Notes: generated by a model from the sequence alone, not told the origin. Counted from the first letter of the stretch, positions 51,695-61,030 are shown. The stretch: DNA of 64,000 nt from Alistipes sp. (GCA_017624955.1 JAGAMA010000012.1:53127-117126), one strand, 5' to 3'. Made by a program: numbers and translations.

Positions 51695-54277
51695 ATGAAA
51701 AAACTATTGCTGACTTTGACCGCCCTGATGGCCATCGTGGCCCTCTCGGCGCAAACCCTCCCCTACCAGGATCCGTCGCTCTCGTTCGAGGAGCGTGCCA
51801 AAGACCTGGTGAGCCGCATGACCCTTGAGGAGAAGGTGTCGCAGATGCAGAATGGCGCAGCTCCGATCGACCGTCTGGGCGTTCCCTTCTACGATTGGTG
51901 GAGCGAGGCACTGCACGGCATCGCCCGTGCCGGTCTGGCTACCGTATTCCCGCAGACGATCGGTATGGCCTCGTCGTTCGATGATCAGCTTATCGAGGAG
52001 GTCTTCACCGCCACTTCGGATGAGGCACGTGCGAAATACATCGACTTCATCAAGAAGGGCTCGCGCAAGCGCTACCAAGGTCTTTCGGTTTGGACGCCCA
52101 ACATCAACATCTTCCGCGATCCCCGCTGGGGCCGCGGCCATGAAACCTATGGCGAGGATCCCTACCTCACCACGCAGCTGGGTCTGGCCGTGGTACGCGG
52201 TCTGCAGGGCGATCCGAATGCCAAGTTTAACAAGCTCCACGCCTGCGCCAAGCACTACGCCGTGCACTCGGGTCCGGAGTGGAATCGCCACTCGTTCGAT
52301 GCCAAGAATATCTCGCAGCGCGACCTGCGCGAGACCTATCTCCCCGCCTTTGAGGCCTTGGTGCGCAAGGGTAATGTGAAGGAGGTGATGGGTGCCTACA
52401 ACCGCTTCGAGGGCGATCCTTGCAACGCCAGCGAGTACCTGCTGAAAGATGTCTTGCGCGATGAGTGGGGCTACAAGGGCATCGTTGTGTCGGACTGCGG
52501 TGCGATCCGCGATTTCTACCAAAAGGGGCACCACGAGACCCACGCCGATGCCGCCGAGGCTTCGGCTGCAGCCGTCAAGGCGGGTTGCGACCTGGAGTGT
52601 GGCAGCAGCTATGCTGCGCTGGTCGAGGCCGTGAAGCGTGGTCTGATTACCGAAGCGGAGATCGACCGCTCGGTGGAGCGCCTGATGGTGGCCAAGTTCG
52701 AGATGGGTCTCTTCGAGCAGGAGGATCCGTATAACATTCCCTACTCGGTGGTGGATTGCGAGAAGCACCGTGCGCTGGCCAAGAAGATCGCCCTCGAGAG
52801 CTTCGTGCTGCTGCAGAATCGCGGCAACATCCTGCCTCTCGACAAGTCGAAGAAGGTGGCTATCGTGGGCCCGAATGCTGACCTGGAGTCGATGCAGTGG
52901 GGCAATTACAATGGTATTCCTTCCTACACGATCACCCTGAAGGAGGGCCTGGAGGATCTGCTTGGCAAAGGTCAGGTGATCTACGAGCAGCTCTGCGGTC
53001 ACACCGATGTCAGCACCTATAACACCCTCTTTGCCGAGTGTTCGTATGGTGGCAAGCCGGGCTTCCGCGCCACCTATTGGAACAACCTCGACTTCGAAGG
53101 CACGCCCGCAGCCACGGATCAGATTACGCGCCCGATGAACTTCTCGACAGGTGGCAATACGGTCTTTGCTCCGGGGGTAAACCTCTCGGCCTTCACGGCC
53201 CGCTACGAGGCGACCTTCAAACCCGAGAATACAGGTCGTGCCGTCTTCCGCATCAGCTCGAACGAGACGGTGCGCATCTATGTCGATGGTAAGCTGCTGG
53301 CCGACAAGACCAATGTAAAGAACACGATTACGGTCTGTGAATTTGAGTACGAGCTGGGGGCCATGTACGATATCAAAATCGAGTATGGCGGCTACCGTCG
53401 TCGCACGGATGCCTTCCTCAACCTCGATATGGCCGAGGCCGTACCGCAGGATATCCCCGCCTTTGTGGAGAAGGTCAAGGATGTCGATGTCGTGATCTTT
53501 GCCGGTGGTATTTCGCCCCAGTTGGAGGGTGAGGAGATGGCCGTTTCGGCTCCCGGTTTCCGTGGTGGCGATCGCGACGATATCGAGCTTCCGGCCATTC
53601 AGCGCGAGACGATCGCAGCGCTGAAGGAGGCCGGCAAGCAGGTGGTGCTTGTGCACTTCTCGGGTTCGGCGATGGCTTTGGAGCCCGAGACGAAGAACTG
53701 CGATGCCATTCTGCAGGCATGGTACCCGGGTCAGGAGGGTGGCTCGGCCCTGGCCGATGTTCTCTATGGCGAGGCCGCCCCTTCGGGTAAGCTCCCCATC
53801 ACCTTCTACCGCAACGTCAATCAGCTGCCCAACTTTGAGGACTACAACATGAAGGGCAAGACCTACCGCTACTTCGAGGGCGATCCCCTCTTCCGCTTCG
53901 GCCACGGCCTGACCTATACGGAGTTCTTCTACGGCAAGCTCAAGAGCGACAAGCGCACGCTGAAGGAGGGTCAGACCCTCTATGTGACCGTTCCTGTGGG
54001 TAACATCGGTACGCGCGAGGGCGAGGAGGTCGTGCAGCTCTACATCCAGCGCCCGGCTGATAGCGAGGGCCCGATCCAGGCCCTGCGCGACTACCGCCGT
54101 GTGAAGCTCGCTGCGGGCAAGACGGAGATGGTTGTCTTCGAGCTCACGGAGGAGGACTTCGCCTGGTTCAATCCCGAGACGAACCGCATGCAACCGTTGA
54201 AGGGCAACTATGTGATCCGTGTCGGTGGCTCGTCTGATCTCGATGCCCAGCGCACGTTGCGTGTCACATTGAAATAA
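51695..54277 (+). CDS. Glycoside hydrolase family 3 (xylosidase/glucosidase-like) with PA14 domain
   Basis: 860 residues with signal peptide (KKLLLTLTALMAIVALSAQ). The N-terminal barrel has YDWWSEALHGIARAG, PNINIFRDPRWGRGHETYGEDP and KHYAVHSGPE; the nucleophile Asp lies in GIVVSDCGAIRDFY. The second domain begins near ESFVLLQNRGNILPLDKSKKVAIVGPNAD and has a PA14 insertion (GKPGFRATYWNNLDFEG). A C-terminal fibronectin III-like part (VPVGNIGTREGEEVVQLYIQ) ends the protein. The SDCGA form favours beta-xylosidase or alpha-arabinofuranosidase activity, but this is inference. Exported, probably to periplasm. Confidence 0.93.
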   Translation: MKKLLLTLTALMAIVALSAQTLPYQDPSLSFEERAKDLVSRMTLEEKVSQMQNGAAPIDRLGVPFYDWWSEALHGIARAGLATVFPQTIGMASSFDDQLIEEVFTATSDEARAKYIDFIKKGSRKRYQGLSVWTPNINIFRDPRWGRGHETYGEDPYLTTQLGLAVVRGLQGDPNAKFNKLHACAKHYAVHSGPEWNRHSFDAKNISQRDLRETYLPAFEALVRKGNVKEVMGAYNRFEGDPCNASEYLLKDVLRDEWGYKGIVVSDCGAIRDFYQKGHHETHADAAEASAAAVKAGCDLECGSSYAALVEAVKRGLITEAEIDRSVERLMVAKFEMGLFEQEDPYNIPYSVVDCEKHRALAKKIALESFVLLQNRGNILPLDKSKKVAIVGPNADLESMQWGNYNGIPSYTITLKEGLEDLLGKGQVIYEQLCGHTDVSTYNTLFAECSYGGKPGFRATYWNNLDFEGTPAATDQITRPMNFSTGGNTVFAPGVNLSAFTARYEATFKPENTGRAVFRISSNETVRIYVDGKLLADKTNVKNTITVCEFEYELGAMYDIKIEYGGYRRRTDAFLNLDMAEAVPQDIPAFVEKVKDVDVVIFAGGISPQLEGEEMAVSAPGFRGGDRDDIELPAIQRETIAALKEAGKQVVLVHFSGSAMALEPETKNCDAILQAWYPGQEGGSALADVLYGEAAPSGKLPITFYRNVNQLPNFEDYNMKGKTYRYFEGDPLFRFGHGLTYTEFFYGKLKSDKRTLKEGQTLYVTVPVGNIGTREGEEVVQLYIQRPADSEGPIQALRDYRRVKLAAGKTEMVVFELTEEDFAWFNPETNRMQPLKGNYVIRVGGSSDLDAQRTLRVTLK

Positions 54278-54283
54278 AATTAC

Positions 54284-54291
54284 TATCTTTG
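54284..54291 (+). promoter_or_regulatory. -7 box of tRNA-Arg
   Basis: TATCTTTG 7 bases after the GH3 stop and 40 bases before the tRNA. Confidence 0.6.
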
Positions 54292-54331
54292 CAGCGCATC
54301 GGACCTCGGTTTCGGTGCGCTGCAAATACCT

Positions 54332-54403
54332 GCCTCTATAGTTCAAGGGATAGAACGAGGGTTTCCTAAACCCTAAATTCGCGTTCGAGTCGCGGTGGAG
54401 GTA
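54332..54403 (+). tRNA. tRNA-Arg (anticodon CCT)
   Basis: Acceptor GCCTCTA / TGGAGGT (with wobble pairs), D-arm AGTTCAAGGGATAGAACG, anticodon loop TTCCTAA reading CCT (decodes AGG), T-loop GTTCGAGTC. CCA is not encoded. Confidence 0.92.
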
Positions 54404-54404
54404 C

Positions 54405-54434
54405 AAAACGAGGAGCACACAGCTCCTCTTTTTT
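54405..54434 (+). terminator. Terminator after tRNA-Arg
   Basis: Stem GAGGAGC-ACACA-GCTCCTC followed by six T residues. Confidence 0.9.
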
Positions 54435-54460
54435 GTGTCATGCAGTCTGAACACTTTAAG

Positions 54461-54593
54461 GGTGGCTAAAGGCTGCTAAAGGGGACTAAAAGTTGCTAAA
54501 GGATTTTCTTTAATCATCTTTAATCGCCTTTAGTTGTCCTTATCGCCACCTCTTTTTGCACCTTATTTTATTATCAATGATAATACATTGATA
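54461..54593. repeat. CTAAAG / CTTTAA iteron region with palindrome, 3' of tRNA-Arg
   Basis: GGTGGC (54461) and GCCACC (54545-54550) bound a stretch with direct words GCTAAAGG, GCTAAAGG, ACTAAAA, GCTAAAGG and then inverse words CTTTAATC, CTTTAATC, CTTTAGTT. Just beyond is the palindrome TATCAATG-ATAATA-CATTGATA (54572-54593). This may be a folded RNA or a protein-binding site. No gene. Confidence 0.5.
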
Positions 54594-54621
54594 TATCGCC
54601 GATAATGGATAGGGGTACAAA

Positions 54622-54650
54622 AAAGTGCGGGCCATCCGAAGATGCCCCGC
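54622..54650 (-). terminator. Terminator of the adhesin operon
   Basis: On the minus strand stem GTGCGGG...CCCGCAC (with inner GCATCTTCGGATGGC) followed by TTTTTTG. It lies 25 bases after the adhesin stop. Confidence 0.85.
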
Positions 54651-54674
54651 ACCGAAAAAGGTCTATTGATCGTC

Positions 54675-57600
54675 CTACAAAGTGGCTATCACCTTGCGGG
54701 CGTAGTAAAGATTCGTGTTAGAAGAATTACTAACTAACCCACTTGAATTATAGGAATAATAGAGGAATGTTGGACGTACTGTACTACCTGCACCGGGGAG
54801 GCTGGTTCCAGTACCAAATCGAACGCTATCTTTCGTCCAATAGTCTTTATTAGCGATTGAAGTACCGCCATACTGCGCTATAGCGGAATTAATGCTATTC
54901 CAATTATCTACAATCACTTGCGCTTGAGTACGATCAGGCATAGTTCCCAATGCCATGGCGTCCGATTGCGTTACTGTTGTTGGTATTGTATTTGCCGCAG
55001 CAGCATGTTTTATATCATAGATAAAGGAGGCAGTGCTAGAGATAATCACTATACCTTCCTTGGTATATCCTGTTAAATCTGCACTTGCATAATCAGCCTT
55101 TGCAACAAAATATCGCACGCCGTCTTTTTGGACTGCGAGTGCCAAATGAGTAGGAGTTTGTGAGAATAGATTAACAATTATTTCACATGTAGCACTATAA
55201 CCACCATCTTCAGCGGTTACTGTAATTGTTGCAGAACCGCAACTAATTGCCTTTATAATAATTGAAGATTCGCTTTTTGTTACTGTTGCAACAGCTGTGT
55301 TAGAACTTTCTACTGTGAAATTAGTGTTAGATGCATCGTTAGGGCTAAATCCAACCGTTACAGTTTGCGAATCATTTATGCCCATACTTAACGAGGATGA
55401 AGATAGGCTAATTCCGGTTGCATGCTGCAATACCGTCACCACGCACGAATTCTCAATGCCCGAACCGTCTTGTGCAGCCACGGTAATTGTAACCGATCCG
55501 GCCGAAAGAGCCGTTACAAGGCCATTTTGATCCACCGATGCGACCGTCGGATTCGAGCTTGTCCATGCAACCGATTTGTTGGTTGCATCGTTCGGCGTAA
55601 CCGTGGCGTTGAGTTGCAGCGTTTCGTTCGTGTAGAGCGTAGCGGTGGTTGTATCAAGCGCGATTTGCGATACATACTGACCCACAGATACCACACACGA
55701 TGCCGTGTAACCACCGTCCTCGGTCGTTACCGTGATTTGGGCTGAACCTGCCTTGTGGGCGGTTACCAACCCCGACTGACTAACCGAAGCGATTGCGCTA
55801 TCCGACGAGCTCCACGACACACTCTTGTTTGTTGCGCTCGTAGGCAGCACGGTAGCCGTCAGTTGTTGGGTATTGCCTGCCATAAGCGAAACGGCCGTTT
55901 GATCCAACGATACAGACTCTACTCGCTGTATAACTGTCACTGCGCACGAATTCTCAATGCCCGAACCATCTTGTGCTGCCACGGTAATCATAGCCGATCC
56001 GGTCGAAAGAGCCGTCACAAGGCCGTTTTGATCCACCGATGCGACCGTAGGATTCGAGCTTGTCCAAGCAACCGATTTGTTGGTGGCATCGTTCGGTGCA
56101 ACCGTAGCGTTGAGTTGCAATGACTCGTTCGTATAGAGCGTAGCGGTAACGGCATCCAACGCGATCTCCGTCACATACTGATTCACCGTCACATCACATG
56201 CCGCCGTCAGGCCACCCTCTTCGGTCGTGGCGACGATTTGCGTTTGGCCGGCTTTGTGTGCCGAAACCAAACCTGTTTGATCAACGGTAGCTACCGCCTC
56301 ATTCGTGGAACTCCATACTACATTTTTGTTCGAGGAATTCTCGGGCAGGACGGTGGCCGTCAAGGATTTAGCTTCGCCCACATACATCGTGCCCGAAGTA
56401 CGGCTCAGCGTCACCGACTCAACATGCTGCAACACGGTCACTTTGCAGGTGGCCGTAATGCCCGATTCGTCCGTAGCCGTGGCAGTAATGGTTGCTGTGC
56501 CTGCGGCAATGGCCGTGATCATGCCGTTCTCGTCCACCGTGGCGATTGTAGGGCTTGAGCTGCTCCAGCTGAGCGTTTTGTTGTTGGCATCTTCGGGCAG
56601 AATCGTGGCCTGGAGTGTATAGGTATCCCCGTTGTACAGCTCCAATTCGTTTTTATCGAACTTGATACCCGACACAAAGGCGGCCACCTCCACCTCGCAG
56701 ACGGCTTTGAGAGCCCCCTCCTCGGCCGTAGCGGTAATCTGCACCTTGCCCACCTTCAGCGCCGTAACCAGGCCCTCCTGATCGACCGAAGCGATCGTAT
56801 CGTCCGACGAGCTCCACACGACCTTTTGGTTCGAAGCATCGGCGGGCAGGATCGTAGCCGTCAGTTGCTTCTTGTCGCCAATATAGAGGAAGGCCGACTC
56901 GGCATCCAGCGTGATCGACTCCGAGTGCTGCAACACGGTCACCTGGCAGGAGCATTTGATGCCCGTGCCATCCATCGAGGTAGCCGTGATGGTCGTCGTA
57001 CCCGCCTTGACGGGGGTAATCGTACCATTCTCGTCCACCGTGGCAACTGCCGTGTTCGAACTTGCCCAACTCAACGATTTGTTGCTCGTATCTTCGGGCA
57101 GCACGGTCGCCTGCAGGGTGTAGCTCTCGCCGTTGTAGATCTCCAACTCCGTGCAGTCGAAGGTAATCTCCTGCGCCAGGGTAACCACCGAAACCTTACA
57201 GGTCGCGGTCAGACCGCCATCCACCGTCTTGGCAATAATCGTTGCATTACCCGGGCCAACGGCCGTAACAACACCATTATCGCTCACTGTAGCCACCGAA
57301 GCGTTGGTCGAAGACCACTCTACATCACGATCCAATGCGGTTGTCGGCAGTACGGTAGCCGTCAGTGTCTCGACATCGCCCGTCACCATCGTCAGGGTCG
57401 ATTTATTGAGGCTGATCGATGCCACCTCGTTCGGGTCGATCGAGTTCTCGTACAGCTGCGTGATAAACGACTTGGCAATCGTCTGCAAACGCGGGAAATC
57501 GGTATCCAGCGAATTGGTGCAGTCGAGATTCAGCATAACCGCGGCAGAGCGTTTTACCTTTTTCAGTACGGGCTCTTGGTTGGGTGTAATCTCTTTTTTA

Positions 57601-59366
57601 TCACTGGCCCATCCATAAGGAGTCGTATACCAAAGAACCATATTCTCCCTTTTGATCAATTCGCCACTATCCGTCTCTACACCATCAAGGGTATAATGGT
57701 ATCTATCACCCTCTTTGTAGGGAACAAGCGATGAACCGGATTGAGCAGTCATGCCGGTATAGGTTACATCGGTCAGTGTACCATCTTTAATCGGTGACGT
57801 TGCCTCATCCTTCGGTTTAACCATATTGTAGGTTCCTTCCATGTAGATTTTCGAGTTTGTAGCCCCCGTTGTACCTGCCTCATCAAAGGTCACGCGGAGA
57901 CGACTCAGATGGTCTAGCGAGGCCCAATATAGCTTAATCTCTTGGACATATTTTGTTTCACTTAATTTGTCGGCAATTTCGCTAAAACGCTCGTTAACCT
58001 CATCCATATTCGCTGCCACAAAGGCATTATCGGGCGTACTGGCCAAATTTTCCATGGTGTTTTGGAAAAGCTCGGGAGAATAGTCTTCTTTTCCTTCCAA
58101 GCCAACAGAGTAAGCAGTAATATCTACACCCGAAACCTGCTCCTCGGTGATTCGGGTTTGCAGAGCGGCCTTGTACTCTTCGAGCGTATAATAGTCGGAC
58201 ATGTTTAGCGAACCACGATCCAAACCATCCGTAAACGTCACAATCGAGGTGTTGTACAAATTGCTTGGGAAGACTGCCTGTTGCAGTTGATTGATCGATG
58301 TATCTACCGAGTAAAAGAGTTTGGTAAATTCATCCATCGCCAGCCCATCGATAAAGGCACAAAAATCATTGACGGTCTCCTTGGTCAGCTGCTTGATCGG
58401 GTAAGGATAAAGTGCGGTGTTGAAGCCGATAATACCCAGGTAGAAACCGCTTTCGCTACCGCCCGTAACGGTCTCGCCCCCCTCTTCCTCTTCGTAGAAG
58501 GTCAAGCCGGCATCAAAGTTGCGAGCAACCAGGAATTTTGATCTCTTGACCGTTACACCAGATGTATAAGTATATGTGCCACAGGTATTATCCGTCTTAT
58601 GGAAGGCCATGGTAAAACCACTCTCCATAGCAGTTGGCAAGGCGACGATATGGTAGAATTTACCCACCTCAAACTCGCCTCCATTGGGCGCCGTGAGCGT
58701 GATTTCCGATTGTCCTTCAATGATTTCCGTGACTTCAGGTATGTTGCTTTCGTTGAATGCCACGCGCACCTTACCGGCCAGTTTCTCATCGTTGTTGCCA
58801 CGCAGCGTAACCGAGCGAATACCACTTTGCGACACACAAAACTTAAAACCACCGCAGACATTTTTGAAGCCCATCTTAACACCTGTCGAGCGCGCCACGG
58901 TGATGAAAAGATCATCGGCAAAGGTATCTGCAAGACCTTGTTGGGCGTTGGGAAGCCTTGTAATCAGCGAATTATTCTCGCAAGCATTCTCCTTGGAGTA
59001 GGGATAGATCGCCCAGAAATAGGCATCCTCCGTGAGGTTTTCGCCACCTCCGGTAATACCACTGATCGAACCTGCAAATTCGGCGATCTCTGCTACCTCG
59101 GTGTTTTGCGAGGTAAACTTATAACCACCATTCTCGCCACGCATAAAGAAGAGGCTGATTTCATCAGCCGGATTCCAAAATACAGAACCATCCTCTTGTC
59201 GCGTAGTTCTTGTTTCGACTGCATATCCCTCCTGCGCAGCTTCAATAACGATCTCTCGTTTCCAATAGGGAACATCATTTGTTTCGAGAATCCCCTCTGT
59301 TTCGGAACAGGATACGACAAATGGCAGGCTCAGCAAAAGCCCGTACACATACCGCATTATTTTCAT
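54675..59366 (-). CDS. Large fimbrillin-like surface adhesin with vWA-like domain and nine Big_2 repeats
   Basis: 1563 residues if started at the ATG before KIMRYVYGLLLSLPFVVSC; this gives a lipoprotein signal (lipobox VVSC) and lies 10 bases after the 43-residue gene. About residues 25-290 resemble fimbrillin/Mfa-like modules (YAVETRTTRQEDGSVFWNPADEISLFF). About residues 305-480 resemble a von Willebrand A domain (LGIIGFNTALY, YNTSIVTFTDGLD), with the first metal motif degenerate. From about residue 647 to 1401 come nine Ig-like Big_2 repeats of about 84 residues. The C-terminal 160 residues are unrecognised. Similar in layout to tip adhesins of Bacteroidales fimbriae (Mfa5-like, inferred). 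Minus-strand terminator present. Confidence 0.82.
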   Translation of the reverse strand: MKIMRYVYGLLLSLPFVVSCSETEGILETNDVPYWKREIVIEAAQEGYAVETRTTRQEDGSVFWNPADEISLFFMRGENGGYKFTSQNTEVAEIAEFAGSISGITGGGENLTEDAYFWAIYPYSKENACENNSLITRLPNAQQGLADTFADDLFITVARSTGVKMGFKNVCGGFKFCVSQSGIRSVTLRGNNDEKLAGKVRVAFNESNIPEVTEIIEGQSEITLTAPNGGEFEVGKFYHIVALPTAMESGFTMAFHKTDNTCGTYTYTSGVTVKRSKFLVARNFDAGLTFYEEEEGGETVTGGSESGFYLGIIGFNTALYPYPIKQLTKETVNDFCAFIDGLAMDEFTKLFYSVDTSINQLQQAVFPSNLYNTSIVTFTDGLDRGSLNMSDYYTLEEYKAALQTRITEEQVSGVDITAYSVGLEGKEDYSPELFQNTMENLASTPDNAFVAANMDEVNERFSEIADKLSETKYVQEIKLYWASLDHLSRLRVTFDEAGTTGATNSKIYMEGTYNMVKPKDEATSPIKDGTLTDVTYTGMTAQSGSSLVPYKEGDRYHYTLDGVETDSGELIKRENMVLWYTTPYGWASDKKEITPNQEPVLKKVKRSAAVMLNLDCTNSLDTDFPRLQTIAKSFITQLYENSIDPNEVASISLNKSTLTMVTGDVETLTATVLPTTALDRDVEWSSTNASVATVSDNGVVTAVGPGNATIIAKTVDGGLTATCKVSVVTLAQEITFDCTELEIYNGESYTLQATVLPEDTSNKSLSWASSNTAVATVDENGTITPVKAGTTTITATSMDGTGIKCSCQVTVLQHSESITLDAESAFLYIGDKKQLTATILPADASNQKVVWSSSDDTIASVDQEGLVTALKVGKVQITATAEEGALKAVCEVEVAAFVSGIKFDKNELELYNGDTYTLQATILPEDANNKTLSWSSSSPTIATVDENGMITAIAAGTATITATATDESGITATCKVTVLQHVESVTLSRTSGTMYVGEAKSLTATVLPENSSNKNVVWSSTNEAVATVDQTGLVSAHKAGQTQIVATTEEGGLTAACDVTVNQYVTEIALDAVTATLYTNESLQLNATVAPNDATNKSVAWTSSNPTVASVDQNGLVTALSTGSAMITVAAQDGSGIENSCAVTVIQRVESVSLDQTAVSLMAGNTQQLTATVLPTSATNKSVSWSSSDSAIASVSQSGLVTAHKAGSAQITVTTEDGGYTASCVVSVGQYVSQIALDTTTATLYTNETLQLNATVTPNDATNKSVAWTSSNPTVASVDQNGLVTALSAGSVTITVAAQDGSGIENSCVVTVLQHATGISLSSSSLSMGINDSQTVTVGFSPNDASNTNFTVESSNTAVATVTKSESSIIIKAISCGSATITVTAEDGGYSATCEIIVNLFSQTPTHLALAVQKDGVRYFVAKADYASADLTGYTKEGIVIISSTASFIYDIKHAAAANTIPTTVTQSDAMALGTMPDRTQAQVIVDNWNSINSAIAQYGGTSIANKDYWTKDSVRFGTGTSLPGAGSTVRPTFLYYSYNSSGLVSNSSNTNLYYARKVIATL

Positions 59367-59376
59367 AACAGTTGAA

Positions 59377-59508
59377 TTAAAAATTACCCTCCAGTTCTTC
59401 GTCACCGGTACCCTCGGAACCACCATCCTCAACGCTGCCGGCAAAACCCTGCTCTACAGCAATCTCCAATACCTCGGCCTCGGGGGCAATATACATCTCG
59501 TTCTTCAT
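59377..59508 (-). CDS. Small acidic protein of 43 residues, partner of the adhesin gene
   Basis: Starts MKNEMYIAPEAEVLEIAVEQ and ends GTGDEELEGNF; the middle is GFAGSVEDGGSEG. Short frames of the type MKK.YIxPExEVxELxxEQ...LAGS are common in Bacteroidetes just before surface lipoprotein or fimbrillin genes, and their function is not known to me. No signal peptide is visible. It ends 10 bases before the adhesin start, so it is almost certainly co-transcribed. A frame on the same strand that overlaps it is out of phase and was not called. Confidence 0.65.
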   Translation of the reverse strand: MKNEMYIAPEAEVLEIAVEQGFAGSVEDGGSEGTGDEELEGNF

Positions 59509-59824
59509 AATTTTGAGTTTTTTGTGCCGTAGCAGCTCCGGTGCGGCGGTCATGGGTACAAAAAAAGTGTGGAGCCGTCCGCGATCTCAAAAGCTGCATT
59601 TTTGTCTCCTGCAGATAGATCAACGAAACACTTTACGATCAATAAAAACAATTCCAAGCGGATTGTTTACAAAATTAACAAAGATTTTACAAAAGAACAA
59701 CTTTAGGCGCTATTTTACGCCAAAAAGGTTACCCAATCAGACAAAGATGCGATTGTTGGGGGCGAAAGGGCGAATTCTCAAATAAATTACTACCTTTGCT
59801 TTATATTTGCAAGAATTTCATCTC
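59509..59824. promoter_or_regulatory. Divergent promoter region of adhesin operon and sdaA
   Basis: Plus strand: TACCTTTG (59791-59798) and a second TATATTTG (59802-59809), both -7-like, just before sdaA. Minus strand: TAATTTTG (59677-59670) with a TTG about 20 bases upstream gives a leader of roughly 155 bases for the 43-residue gene. A word GGGTACAAAAAA near 59549 resembles the one beside the adhesin terminator at 54613. No gene otherwise. Confidence 0.5.
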
Positions 59825-61030
59825 ATGGAGTCATTACGAGAAATCTTTAAGATAGGCAATGGGCCTTCGTCGAGCCACACGATGGGGCCGAAGAAGGCTG
59901 CCGAGCAGTTTGCCGTGCGCTGTCCCAATGTCGAGCAATACCGCGTGACCCTCTACGGGTCGTTAGCCGCCACGGGCAAAGGCCACTTAACGGATCAGGC
60001 GATTCTCTTGGTGTTGGAGCCGATTGCCCCGACCGAGATCGTCTGGAAGGCCGATGTGGTTCTCCCCTTCCACCCCAACGGCATGTTGTTCGAGGGGCTG
60101 AAAGGTGGTGAAGTGGTCGATAAGTGGCAGATATTCAGCATCGGAGGCGGAGCGCTTGCCAACGAGGAGACGAAGGAGGCCCCGAAGCGCCAAATCTACC
60201 CCTTCTCGACCATCGAGGAGATCAAGAACTACTGCCAGCGTGAGGGCAAGACCTACTGGGAGCATGTCGAGGATTGCGAGGGCAAGGAGATCTGGGACTT
60301 CCTGGATCGCGTGTGGACGGTCATGTGCGACACAATCCAGCGCGGACTGAACAACGACGGTGTGCTGCCGGGAGGTCTGAAGGTGGCCCGCAAGGCGAGT
60401 ACCTACTATGTCAAATCGCAAAGCTACACCGGATCGCTCGCCTCGCGTGCCCGCATCTACGCCTACGCCCTGGCCGTGGCCGAGGAGAACGCCTCGGGCG
60501 GTGAGGTCGTAACGGCTCCCACCTGCGGTTCGTGCGGTGTGATTCCGGCCACAATCTACCACTTGGCTACCTCGCGCAACTTCACGCGCATCCGCATCCT
60601 CCGCGCCCTGGCTACGGCAGGTCTCTTTGGCAATGTCGTGAAGACCAACTCCTCGATCTCGGGTGCCGAGGTCGGCTGTCAGGGTGAAATCGGTGTCGCC
60701 TGCGCCATGGCTGCCGCAGCTGCCTGTCAGCTCTTTGGTGGTACGCCCTCGCAGATCGAGTATGCCGCCGAGATGGGTCTGGAGCACCACTTAGGTCTCA
60801 CCTGCGACCCCGTGTGCGGCTTGGTACAGGTACCCTGCATCGAGCGAAACGCCATCGCAGCCGCCCGCGCCCTGGATGCCAACACCTACGCTACGTTGTC
60901 CGATGGTCAGCACCTGGTGACCTTCGACAAGGTGGTGCGCGTGATGAAGGAGACGGGCCTCGACCTCCCGAGCCTCTACCGCGAAACCTCGGAGGGCGGC
61001 TTGGCAAAGCGCTACTACGACCAATGCTAA
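59825..61030 (+). CDS. sdaA: L-serine ammonia-lyase (iron-sulfur, single chain)
   Basis: 401 residues; the start is the ATG before ESLREIFKIGNGPSSSHTMGP, because the promoter word lies between it and an earlier ATG. N-terminal beta domain with GPSSSHTMGPKKAAE; C-terminal alpha domain with APTCGSCGVIPATI and CDPVCGLVQVPC, which supply the Cys ligands of the 4Fe-4S cluster. It converts L-serine to pyruvate and ammonia. Convergent with rpoC, separated by a terminator. Confidence 0.94.
   Translation: MESLREIFKIGNGPSSSHTMGPKKAAEQFAVRCPNVEQYRVTLYGSLAATGKGHLTDQAILLVLEPIAPTEIVWKADVVLPFHPNGMLFEGLKGGEVVDKWQIFSIGGGALANEETKEAPKRQIYPFSTIEEIKNYCQREGKTYWEHVEDCEGKEIWDFLDRVWTVMCDTIQRGLNNDGVLPGGLKVARKASTYYVKSQSYTGSLASRARIYAYALAVAEENASGGEVVTAPTCGSCGVIPATIYHLATSRNFTRIRILRALATAGLFGNVVKTNSSISGAEVGCQGEIGVACAMAAAAACQLFGGTPSQIEYAAEMGLEHHLGLTCDPVCGLVQVPCIERNAIAAARALDANTYATLSDGQHLVTFDKVVRVMKETGLDLPSLYRETSEGGLAKRYYDQC

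Noticed and set aside
51704-54454. Very long open frame (916 codons) on the strand opposite the GH3 gene
   Set aside because: It mirrors the GH3 coding frame, has no recognisable domains and an unusual His/Leu/Arg-rich composition; GC-rich codon bias creates such shadows.
55163-57426. Regular repeats of about 250 bases that could suggest a CRISPR or satellite array
   Set aside because: The repeats are in-frame protein modules (Big_2) of a single gene, far too long for CRISPR and without uniform spacers.
54613-59567. Similar words GGGTACAAAAAA(A)GTG(C/T)GG on both sides of the adhesin operon, as possible element ends
   Set aside because: The left copy is part of a normal terminator; there is no transposase or target duplication, and the match is short.
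59429-59623. 64-codon minus-strand frame overlapping the 43-residue gene
   Set aside because: Out of phase with the small gene, runs across the leader, and has a composition unlike a protein.
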